Assembly: GCA_946411505.1 (NCBI GenBank)
Contig: CAMKEG010000001.1
Coordinates: 620,001 to 684,000 of the forward strand
DNA from: an uncultured Treponema sp.
GTDB taxonomy: Bacteria; Spirochaetota; Spirochaetia; Treponematales; Treponemataceae
DNA length: 64,000 bases
Direction: 5' to 3'
The first letter of the stretch is position 1, and the number at the start of each line of letters is the position of its first letter. Made by a program: the position numbers and the translations under genes. Shown here piece by piece: positions 56,356 through 64,000 of this stretch. The notes beneath the pieces were generated by a model. That model was not told where the DNA came from. It saw only the letters and a list, made by a program, of their open reading frames with translations, and ran no database searches.

Positions 56356-56643
56356 ATGGAAAACAATGTTTCAAACGCAGAAACTCAAGCAACAGCGAGC
56401 GCTCAAAGCGTCGGAGCCGCGGAAAACAAGCCTATTTCCATGTGGGGCTACTTTGGCTACGAAATCTTGTTCGCGATGCCAGTAATCGGCTGGATTATCC
56501 TAATAGTCAACGCAATCGCCGCAAAAAATGTAAACGTAAAAAACTTCGCGCGCTCATACTTTTGCCTTTTGATAGTAGCCGCAATAATATTCGCGCTTGG
56601 CGCAGGCTCATTCATCAGCAATCTTTCAAGTTTCGGATTTTAA
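56356..56643 (+). CDS. Small membrane protein
   Basis: MENNVSNAE... with good SD (AAGGAG) and two TM segments; longer in-frame ORF from 56062 also possible. Confidence 0.6.
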   Translation: MENNVSNAETQATASAQSVGAAENKPISMWGYFGYEILFAMPVIGWIILIVNAIAAKNVNVKNFARSYFCLLIVAAIIFALGAGSFISNLSSFGF

Positions 56644-56690
56644 GCAAAAGCGACCGCCCGCCCGCGCCAAAAGCCGGGCGGGCAAGGTTA

Positions 56691-57149
56691 TTACAGCGGT
56701 CTTTTTGAAAAATCTATCAACTCTTTTGCGGAAGGAATTCTCATTGAAAAACAGGCAGTTTCTTCATTTGACGAATAAACAAAATCACCTTTTGAAAGAA
56801 TGTCCATTCCAATTATAACATCAAAAGACTTGCTTCCAGAAACTTCCACAACAGGAACCGATTCAAACAGAATTTCATTCGGCAGTTTCACGGAAACTTC
56901 ATAAATTTGAGCGATGCTCATGCCGTGAGCGGAAATCATCTTCATGGCTGAAATAGGCCGCAACCGGCAGGCGTTCGCAAGCCTTTCGCTTATGCAAGAG
57001 CTATTCGCGCCAGTGTCTATCAGAGCCTTTGTCTTTATCGACACAGTCTTTTCAATCTTTTGGTCAATCACGGGAATAAAAAGTTCCGCGTCAATGATTA
57101 TAGCAGGCGCGTTTAACGGCAACCGTATGGAAAAGGACTTAGTATCCAT
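56691..57149 (-). CDS. Retropepsin-like aspartic protease
   Basis: KALIDTGANSSCIS and VIIGMDIL motifs. Confidence 0.82.
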   Translation of the reverse strand: MDTKSFSIRLPLNAPAIIIDAELFIPVIDQKIEKTVSIKTKALIDTGANSSCISERLANACRLRPISAMKMISAHGMSIAQIYEVSVKLPNEILFESVPVVEVSGSKSFDVIIGMDILSKGDFVYSSNEETACFSMRIPSAKELIDFSKRPL

Positions 57150-57396
57150 ACCCCACCGCCAAATTTACATTGTAAAACATTTTCAATTCCGCGTCTTCTG
57201 TAATGCAACGCTGAACAAGAAAATTTCCAGGCTCCAAACCATTTTTTAACGCCGCCGCGACAGCCGTCCTTTCATCGGGAAAGTAGCCCAAAACTTTGTT
57301 GCCCGAAATGAGAACCCGTTCATTTTCATGTCCTGAAATTATCTCATCGCGCTTTATGTCAAACCAACTATAAAGAGATTTCAAGCTTTCATCCAT
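57139..57396 (-). CDS. Small hypothetical partner protein of the retropepsin
   Basis: 85 aa, overlaps retropepsin start; SGNKVLGYFPDERTAVAAALKNGLEPGNFLVQ. Confidence 0.65.
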   Translation of the reverse strand: MDESLKSLYSWFDIKRDEIISGHENERVLISGNKVLGYFPDERTAVAAALKNGLEPGNFLVQRCITEDAELKMFYNVNLAVGYGY

Positions 57397-57468
57397 GTCA
57401 AGTCCTCCTTAACTGCAATAATAAGAAATTCCTTAAAAATTTTCAAGCAGACCCGCCCCCAAAAAAAT

Positions 57469-57492
57469 TTTGCCTAGTGTACACTAGGCAAA
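57469..57492. repeat. 24-bp perfect palindrome (family C palindrome, copy 2)
   Basis: TTTGCCTAGTGTACACTAGGCAAA, same core as 56034-56057. Confidence 0.93.
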
Positions 57493-57557
57493 GGCCTTTG
57501 TGCGAAAACTTGCGTTGCGCGCGTTTTCGCGCAAAGTAAAACTTACAGGAGTGTCTT

Positions 57558-58098
57558 ATGAAAAAGTTCCTCAAAAAAAAGCGGAATCAAAATTATTTCC
57601 GCTGCCGCCATCGTTTGTTCATTCATGGTGCTGTCCTTGGCTTGCGCTTCGGCTCCAGAGCCAGAACCAACAACGACAATCACTTCGTCCACCGTCAACA
57701 ACTTGGTTAAGAACCAGGAAGTCAGCCTTTTGGCCAACAACGGACTTACTGGCGAGCAATTGATGGAAGTCATAAAACTCTGCATCCACACAGGAGAGAT
57801 TTCAAACGTTTCACTAATAGAAGAAAACGCCAAGCTAAGTTACGGCGTTTTGGCCGCAAATATCACGCTTTACAAGGTTCCTGTTGTGGTTAAATTCTCC
57901 TGCTCCATCTCCAAGACAGGCTCTTTAAAAATGAGAGTCATTGACGTAAAGGAGCAAAACAGCGACACAGCGACCTTTAACTTGGAAGTTTACAAAAAAG
58001 ACTACGACTCTACCTGTGAATCCATACAAAACAAAATCATGGGAAAAGTTAAGAATTTTGGCGAAGTGGTCATTGCCCGTTCCGCTGATTTTGCGTAA
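57558..58098 (+). pseudogene. Lipoprotein gene with a frameshift in an A8 tract (57573-57580)
   Basis: ATG at 57558 after AGGAG; removing one A gives MKKFLKKSGIKIISAAAIVCSFMVLSLACASAPEPEP, continuous with the ORF-track protein 57625-58098. Confidence 0.75.
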
Positions 58099-58516
58099 TC
58101 AAAAGCGCCTTGCGCTTAGAGCGGCCCTTATAATCTTTGACATTTGCTTATACGGGTTGCTTCATGACATTACAAGCCTTGCCGCGTTTTCGCAATTTAA
58201 GCAAAGCGCGGCATTGTCATTTTACAGAAATTTCCAAACAAATTTTCATTCAATTTTTTCGGACTTTCTTTTATTTACATTCCTAAACAATTATTTCGTT
58301 GACGCTATTTGGGCGGCAACGCTTTTGCTGATTCTTGACGGAATCGGTTGCGCAAAAGCAGCCCCATGCATAACGTTCGCTTGCGGCGCCGCTTCCGAAC
58401 TAACGCAAGCACTTTGCCCTCGCTTGGGAACTTTTGACATTGCAGATTTGGCGCTATACGCGGCAATTTGCGGAATTTGGCTTTTGTTTTGCAAGCGCAA
58501 AAAAGCCTGTCGTTAG
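58016..58516 (+). CDS. VanZ-like/DUF2809-like membrane protein, start uncertain
   Basis: ASELTQALCPRLGTFDIADLALYA; four hydrophobic segments; annotated start overlaps the upstream gene by 83 nt. Confidence 0.5.
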   Translation: MNPYKTKSWEKLRILAKWSLPVPLILRNQKRLALRAALIIFDICLYGLLHDITSLAAFSQFKQSAALSFYRNFQTNFHSIFSDFLLFTFLNNYFVDAIWAATLLLILDGIGCAKAAPCITFACGAASELTQALCPRLGTFDIADLALYAAICGIWLLFCKRKKACR

Positions 58517-58615
58517 CGAATCCGTTAACTTCGCTTTTTCTCCGTTCCCACGCGCTAAAGAAAGCCCCAAAAAGCGCCGATACCATAATAGAGAAACTTT
58601 TTTTTGGAGCTGACT

Positions 58616-59131
58616 ATGAAAAGAACAATTTTTGCAATCGCAATCGCCGCCTTGGTTTTGGGAGGCTGCCTTTCAACGCAAAAGGAAAATTCCGCCCAAG
58701 ACTCCGCCTCGCAAAACGCCGTGGGTGCGCCCAACCCGTTTAAAAGCTGCAAGAGCTTGGCCGACGCGGAAAAGGCCGCCGGCTTTGACTTTTACCTTTT
58801 GGACGTATTTGAGGACTGCGCCATTCAAGTTTACCGAGCGATTCCCAAACAAATGATAGAGGCTATTTACGACTCGGAAAGCGGCGACGAAATCAGAATC
58901 CGCAAAGCTCCCGGAAAGAACGACCCCAGCGGAGACTACAACATCTATACGGAAAAGTCCTCGCAAAGCGTCGGCGGATACGAAATAACCTTTTACGCCA
59001 ACGGAAACAAGTGCGGCAAGGCGGTTTGGAACATGGGCAACTACACTTGCTCAATCACCTCGCGCGACAGAATAAGCCTGGACAAGGCCCTAAAGACCGC
59101 GCAAAAGATAATTGAAATGAACCGCTCGTAA
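58616..59131 (+). CDS. Lipoprotein, hypothetical
   Basis: Lipobox LVLGGC; SD GGAG before ATG. Confidence 0.65.
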   Translation: MKRTIFAIAIAALVLGGCLSTQKENSAQDSASQNAVGAPNPFKSCKSLADAEKAAGFDFYLLDVFEDCAIQVYRAIPKQMIEAIYDSESGDEIRIRKAPGKNDPSGDYNIYTEKSSQSVGGYEITFYANGNKCGKAVWNMGNYTCSITSRDRISLDKALKTAQKIIEMNRS

Positions 59132-59225
59132 ATTTTGCCTGCAAGACCGCGACTTTTATTTCGAGCGGATTTCGCGCAAGCGCGGCCGTTCCGCTCGTAA
59201 ATTTTGCCAGCAATAATACGAGCGG
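59122..59225. repeat. Two adjacent family B palindromes between convergent genes
   Basis: CCGCTCG(59122)...CGAGCGG(59168) and CCGCTCG(59191)...CGAGCGG(59225). Confidence 0.88.
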
Positions 59226-59226
59226 C

Positions 59227-59721
59227 TTAGGCATCCGCGAAGACTTTGCCGTCGTCAAGCTTGACTTGAAGCTTTGTGTATTCAGAGTGAAAGTCGTTCT
59301 TAAGGCGGTCAAGGTAGCGCGCGCACTCCCACTTGCACATCGGAAGGTCGTGCAAAAGATAGTTTCCGCAAGACTCAGGCTCCGTCGCGGGAACCTTGTC
59401 CTGCGTCAAAATCCATTCCAAACATTCAATAGTAAGCTCGCGCATTTCCTGGACGGAATACTTTCCCATCATGATGACGTACATTCCGGTAAGGCAGCCC
59501 ATAGGGCCCACGTAAACGACGTCTTCCTTTACGCGGGAGTTGCGGAACCAAGTGGCCATCAAGTGCTCGATGCTGTGAATCGCGCCGGGAGCGACGGCAG
59601 GCTCCTTGTTGGGCGTCGTTATGCGCAAGTCGTAGGTGGTGAAGCCCTTGTCCTCGCGCGAAATGTAAATGCCGGGCTTTAGCTTGGTGTGGTCAATCGT
59701 AAAGCTTTGAACTACTTCCAT
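59227..59721 (-). CDS. luxS: S-ribosylhomocysteine lyase
   Basis: AIHSIEHLMATWFRN, GPMGCLTGMY, ESCGNYLLHDL. Confidence 0.96.
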   Translation of the reverse strand: MEVVQSFTIDHTKLKPGIYISREDKGFTTYDLRITTPNKEPAVAPGAIHSIEHLMATWFRNSRVKEDVVYVGPMGCLTGMYVIMMGKYSVQEMRELTIECLEWILTQDKVPATEPESCGNYLLHDLPMCKWECARYLDRLKNDFHSEYTKLQVKLDDGKVFADA

Positions 59722-59783
59722 TTTTGTCTCCTTTTATGCTCCAATTAGTTGCGAGCCTTTTGCGAGCAACGTAATTGGAAGAT

Positions 59784-59829
59784 CCGCTCGAAACAACAAT
59801 TAGGGTCTTGCCTTAATTAGAACGAGCGG
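59784..59829. repeat. Family B palindrome overlapping the gltX 3' end
   Basis: CCGCTCGAAACAACAATTAGGGTCTTGCCTTAATTAGAACGAGCGG. Confidence 0.9.
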
Positions 59830-61394
59830 AGTGTTTTTTCCAATCGCGCGAGCGCCTCGTCTTTTCCCAAAATCAAAATCGAGCCGATGAGCGGCGGGCT
59901 TACGCGGCTTCCGGTTACGGCCATGCGGATGGGCATCATAAAGTCGCCCATCTTGACTCCGATTTCCTCGGACATCTTGCGGCCCAACTCCTCCGCCTCC
60001 TCGTGGCTCATGCCGAAAATCTTTTCGACAAAGTCCTTGGCCTTCAGCAAAACTTCCTTTGTCTTGGCTTCGTCAAGCTTTTTGGGAATAATCTGGTCTT
60101 TTGGCGGAACGGCCGGCTCGGTGAACAAAAAGCGGACCATTTCCGCGGCGTCGGTCAAATACTTCAGGCGCTCCTTGATAAGCGGCATAAGCTTCATCAG
60201 CGCGGCCTTCACGTCGGCGCTTGACATGTTCATGCTCTTGTCCACGCAAACAGGCTCGCCGTCTTCTCCCAGCGCGACGCCGGAATATTCGGGGCCGACC
60301 TTTGGCTTGGGCTGCGGGTTTTCGGGATTGATTTCAAGCGCGGCGTCGCCGGTTCCTGTGATGAAGGGAAGCGTCCACTTGTAAAGGTCTTCGTCGCTAA
60401 GCATGCGGATGTAGTTTCCGTTGTAGTATTCCAATTTCTTGTAGTCAAAGACCGCCGGCGCCTTGTTAAGGTGTTCCAGCTTAAAGGACGCGGCCAACTC
60501 TTCGAGCGTGTAGAATTCCTTGCCTTCCTCGTAAGAGCAGCCGAGCAAGGCCACGTAGTTGATGATGGCCTGCGGAAGGTAGCCGCGCGCGCGGAATTCG
60601 TTTAAGCTTGTGGAGCCGTGGCGCTTAGAAAGCTTTTTTCCGTCCGAGCCGTTGACCATCGGAAGGTGGCAGAACTCCGGGTGCTCCCAGCCAAAGGCGC
60701 GGTACATTTGTACGTGGAGCGGCGTTGACGGAATCCATTCCTGAGCGCGCATTACGTGGCTTATCTTCATAAAATGGTCGTCGACGATGTTGGCCAAGTG
60801 GTAAGTGGGAAAGCCGTCGCTTTTAAGCAAAACCGGGTCGGGCGAAATGTCCTCGTTTTTCCAAATGATGTCGCCCAAGAGGTGGTCGTGGAATTTTGTC
60901 TCGCCTTCAAGCGGAACCTTAAGGCGGATTACGTAAGGCTTTCCCGCGTCAAGGTTGGCCTTGACTTCTTCGGGGGTAAGGTGGCGGCAGTTTCTGTCGT
61001 AGCCGGGAGCCATTTTGTTTTCAGTCTGAATTTTACGGATTCGCTCCAAGCGCTCGGCGTCGCAAAAGCAGTAGTAGGCCTCGCCTTTGGCGACCAGCTC
61101 TTCGGCGTATTTTTTGTAAAGGTCAAAGCGCTGGCTTTGGACGTAGGGGCCGTACTCGCCGCCCTTGTCTCCGCCTTCGTCCCATTCCAGGCCAAGCCAG
61201 CTCATCGTGTCGTAAAGGTTCTTTACGTATTCCTCGCCGTAGCGCGTTCGGTCTGTGTCCTCAAGGCGCAGGATGAATTTTCCGCCCTTGCTTCTTGCGA
61301 ACAAGTAATTGAAAAGCGCGGTCCTTACGCCGCCGATGTGCTGCATTCCTGTCGGCGACGGCGCGTATCTTACTCTGACTTCTGACTCTGACAT
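59817..61394 (-). CDS. gltX: Glutamyl-tRNA synthetase
   Basis: RYAPSPTGMQHIGGVRTALFNYLFAR, DGKKLSKRHGS (KLSKR). Confidence 0.96.
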   Translation of the reverse strand: MSESEVRVRYAPSPTGMQHIGGVRTALFNYLFARSKGGKFILRLEDTDRTRYGEEYVKNLYDTMSWLGLEWDEGGDKGGEYGPYVQSQRFDLYKKYAEELVAKGEAYYCFCDAERLERIRKIQTENKMAPGYDRNCRHLTPEEVKANLDAGKPYVIRLKVPLEGETKFHDHLLGDIIWKNEDISPDPVLLKSDGFPTYHLANIVDDHFMKISHVMRAQEWIPSTPLHVQMYRAFGWEHPEFCHLPMVNGSDGKKLSKRHGSTSLNEFRARGYLPQAIINYVALLGCSYEEGKEFYTLEELAASFKLEHLNKAPAVFDYKKLEYYNGNYIRMLSDEDLYKWTLPFITGTGDAALEINPENPQPKPKVGPEYSGVALGEDGEPVCVDKSMNMSSADVKAALMKLMPLIKERLKYLTDAAEMVRFLFTEPAVPPKDQIIPKKLDEAKTKEVLLKAKDFVEKIFGMSHEEAEELGRKMSEEIGVKMGDFMMPIRMAVTGSRVSPPLIGSILILGKDEALARLEKTLRSF

Positions 61395-61505
61395 ATAGTT
61401 ACCTCAATAAAATCGTTTAAAAATTGCGGTAAATATTTTAGCGCTTTTGCGGTTAAGTTTCAAGTTGAAAAATTTAAAACACGTAAGGGAAAGCGGCGCA
61501 AAGGC

Positions 61506-61624
61506 GGCGGGCGGTTGGCGGAAACTCTCATTTTGCCCCTGCCGCGCAAGCGGCAGCCGTAAAAAGTTACAAGGGGCAAAATGCGAGTAGCGACGACATC
61601 GAGCGGTTCCGCCGACCGTACGCC
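61506..61624. repeat. Large nested inverted repeat in the gltX / HD-GYP divergent gap
   Basis: Outer GGCGGGCGGTTGGCGGAA/TTCCGCCGACCGTACGCC, middle CATTTTGCCCCT/AGGGGCAAAATG, inner TGCCGC-GCAA-GCGGCA. Confidence 0.8.
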
Positions 61625-61690
61625 AACTGGGAGCCGCGTTTTACATTCTTCCGCAGCGTTTTGTTTGCCCAGACAATGACAGTCCGAGCA

Positions 61691-61758
61691 GCGTCTGAAA
61701 GACGCGGTGAAACCGCTCGAAACAACAATTATGGTCTTGCGTTCAAAAACACGAGCGG
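61691..61758. repeat. Family B palindrome with accessory hairpin
   Basis: GCGTCTGAAAGACGC then CCGCTCGAAACAACAATTATGGTCTTGCGTTCAAAAACACGAGCGG (61713-61758). Confidence 0.88.
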
Positions 61759-61807
61759 TGCTTGCAAAGGCGCGGATATGGGGGTATAATAGAATATTGC
61801 AAGACAA

Positions 61808-63199
61808 ATGAACAGCGCGAACCTCGTCTCGGATTTTGACATAGTCTCTTTTTTCGTCGCCCTTGCGGTGGCCTTTTACTCGTTCACAAAGTATTCCGAG
61901 CAGAGCTTGGGAAACAGGGCCTTCAAGCGCCTGGTTTTTTGCTCCCTGATTCTTTGCGCGGCGGACTTTTTTTCCTGCCTGACGATAAAGGCAAGGGCGG
62001 GAACTTTCCTTGAGACGTTCTTCCATTCGCTATACATTTTTGCCGTCTTGTCTTTTTCGCAATCGATTTTGGCCTACACAAATTCTTACATTTACACAAA
62101 GGAAGAGGCCTTGAGGGAAAAGAAAAACGCAGTCCGAGCCTTCTTCCCGGCCATCGTCGCGGTCTTGGCCATAAACGCCTTTTCGGGATTCTTGTTTTTC
62201 ATCGACGACGATTTTTCCATAACGAGGGGCCCGCTCTACGCGGCGGTTCCAATCGCGTGCGCGGCGCTCGCCTTGCAAAGCGTGGCGCAACTGGGCCGCT
62301 ACGCGCAAAAGTTCACGAAGCAGCAAATCAAGGCCCTTTGCTTTTTCTATGAAACGTCGCTCGCCCTGCCCTTCGTCCAAGACTACCTTTGCCCGCAATT
62401 CAGAATCGGCCCCTTTGTATACGTTTTCTTCACGACCGCGCTTTTGCTGACCTTGGAAACGCCCGACGACCAGGCGCTCATCGCGACAATCAGCGAGCTG
62501 GAGGAGCTGCAGAGGGCCCTCAAGGTGAGCGTGGAAAAAAAGACGGCGGAGGCCTTGGAAAGGCGCGAAAGGCTCGAGCGGCTGACCTTTGAGATGATGT
62601 ACGCCCTTTCCGAAACGATTGACGCCAAGGACCGCTACACAAGCGGACACTCCGCACGGGTGGCCCGCTACTCAAAAATGCTGGCCCAAAAAAAAGGCCT
62701 GCCGCCGGAAAAATGCCAGCAAATATTCATGATGGGCCTGCTGCACGACATCGGAAAAGTCGGCGTTCCTACGGAAATCCTAAACAAGCCCGGCCGCCTT
62801 ACAGACCAAGAATTCGCGCAAATCAAGGCGCATCCAGCCATCGGCTCATCCATATTGGAAAAAGTTTCCCTCCTGCCGGAACTTAGGACGGGAGCCCGCT
62901 GGCACCACGAGCGCGTCGACGGACGCGGCTACCCGGACGGCCTTAGCGGAGAGCAAATTCCTCTTGAAGCAAAAATAATCGCAGTAGCCGACGCCTACGA
63001 CGCGATGACCTCTTGCAGAAGCTACAGGCAGCAGATGGAGCAAGCGGCCGTCCGAGAGCAAATCGAAAAAGGAATCGGAAGCCAATTCGACAAGGAAATC
63101 GCGGGCCTAATGATTGAATTGATAGACGAGGACAAGCGCTACATTCTGCACGAATACAAAAAAAGAAAAGAATCGCCAGACGAGGAGGCGGCCAATTGA
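61808..63199 (+). CDS. HD-GYP domain c-di-GMP phosphodiesterase with N-terminal membrane sensor
   Basis: GHSARVARYSKMLA, GLLHDIGKVGVP, HHERVDGRGYPDGL. Confidence 0.92.
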   Translation: MNSANLVSDFDIVSFFVALAVAFYSFTKYSEQSLGNRAFKRLVFCSLILCAADFFSCLTIKARAGTFLETFFHSLYIFAVLSFSQSILAYTNSYIYTKEEALREKKNAVRAFFPAIVAVLAINAFSGFLFFIDDDFSITRGPLYAAVPIACAALALQSVAQLGRYAQKFTKQQIKALCFFYETSLALPFVQDYLCPQFRIGPFVYVFFTTALLLTLETPDDQALIATISELEELQRALKVSVEKKTAEALERRERLERLTFEMMYALSETIDAKDRYTSGHSARVARYSKMLAQKKGLPPEKCQQIFMMGLLHDIGKVGVPTEILNKPGRLTDQEFAQIKAHPAIGSSILEKVSLLPELRTGARWHHERVDGRGYPDGLSGEQIPLEAKIIAVADAYDAMTSCRSYRQQMEQAAVREQIEKGIGSQFDKEIAGLMIELIDEDKRYILHEYKKRKESPDEEAAN

Positions 63200-64000
63200 C
63201 GGGAAACCTTGCGTACAACATAAATTTTGAAGCCGCCGCCTTTTGCTTCATAGCGACCTTGTATTTTTACTTGCGCAAAAAATACTACAACACAAGCGTC
63301 GTCAACAACACGTTCAGGCGGCTGACGTTTTGCCAGCTGACGGCCATTTTCTTTGACGTGGCCGCCTCGATAACGATTTCATACCCGAAAACTTTTCCTG
63401 TCTGGCTTGACGTCGCGCTAAACACCTTATACTTCGCGGCCACGGCATACTTGTTCTACACACTGCATTTGTTCTTCCTTTCTTTCGGAATAAAGAAGAA
63501 AGTCGGAATGCCGCTTTTGCTGACGTCAAGGGGCGTCTTGGTCCTGTTCCTTTCGATGCTTTTTGTGAACGCGCCCACCGGAATATTTTTCAGCGTCAAG
63601 GACGGAGCCTACCTTCCGGGCGGACTTTACTACCTTTGCCTGGCCTTTCCAATCGCCTACATGTTCGCTTGCAGCGTGACGTTCGTCATAATAAAGAAAA
63701 GGGTCACAAAGCAAGTTTTCAGAGTCCTGCTGGCCCTTCTTCTTTTGACGGCGCTCGGCCCTATCCTGCAGTTCTTGTTTTTCCCGACGACGCTATTGAC
63801 GCATTTCTTTTCGCTTTTCAGCCTGATTCTATGCCTTTTTGTCCTTGTCTCGCCCGACTACGCGGAACTTACAAAAAAGCGCGCTGAATTGTTCGAGCTG
63901 CAGAAAAACCTTGAGTCTAAGGCCGCGCAGGAGTCGGACAAGGTTTACAAGCGCAGCAAGCAAAAGGAAATCCTCTTTGAGCAAATCATAGACGCGCTCG
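63196..64000 (+). CDS. Membrane sensor protein paralogous to the N-terminus of the upstream HD-GYP protein, 3' end cut
   Basis: TTG start after GAGGAGG, overlapping the TGA of the HD-GYP gene; own translation TGNLAYNINFEAAAFCFIATLYFYLRKKYYNTSVVNNTFRRLTFCQL...; open to the window edge, absent from the ORF track. Confidence 0.65.
   Translation, partial: MTGNLAYNINFEAAAFCFIATLYFYLRKKYYNTSVVNNTFRRLTFCQLTAIFFDVAASITISYPKTFPVWLDVALNTLYFAATAYLFYTLHLFFLSFGIKKKVGMPLLLTSRGVLVLFLSMLFVNAPTGIFFSVKDGAYLPGGLYYLCLAFPIAYMFACSVTFVIIKKRVTKQVFRVLLALLLLTALGPILQFLFFPTTLLTHFFSLFSLILCLFVLVSPDYAELTKKRAELFELQKNLESKAAQESDKVYKRSKQKEILFEQIIDAL

Noticed and set aside
61460-62026. 188-aa minus-strand ORF across the gltX/HD-GYP gap
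   Set aside because: Overlaps the HD-GYP coding region and structured repeats; Arg/Cys-rich composition typical of spurious ORFs.
1-64000. tRNA, rRNA, IS element or prophage genes
   Set aside because: None recognised by eye; a tRNAscan-SE/Infernal and ISfinder run would be needed to exclude small cases.

Overview
This 64 kb window reads as a chromosomal segment of a treponeme-like spirochaete. Support: tandem FlaA flagellar sheath proteins, a DUF4954 protein, LuxS, and a dcw start mraZ-rsmH-ftsL-murF-ftsW. Most genes lie on the minus strand in tight operons: livKHMGF; metNIQ plus an FtsH-like ATPase; argJBD; a pantothenate/CoA cluster panB-panC-coaC-coaB-coaX-panD; and thrA / DAHP synthase-prephenate dehydratase fusion / ilvN. 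Accessory content is concentrated at about 36.9-43.2 kb (BspA-like Cys-rich repeat lipoprotein, HEPN-like protein, XRE regulator, Rpn/PD-(D/E)XK nuclease) and 56.0-59.2 kb (retropepsin module, frameshifted lipoprotein). I saw no tRNA, rRNA, IS transposase or CRISPR array. The most interesting unexplained signals are intergenic: (A) a structured repeat of about 100 nt in four copies with compensatory base changes, three of them ending at the Shine-Dalgarno of argJ, panD and panC; (B) a dispersed palindrome CCGCTCG...CGAGCGG of about 35-47 bp, one arm of which supplies the last codons of at least three genes; (C) a 24-bp perfect palindrome present twice, in two divergent intergenic regions flanking a retropepsin gene pair; and (D) an A8 tract that breaks an otherwise good lipoprotein signal peptide. 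All assignments come from reading the sequence and supplied translations; no database search was run.
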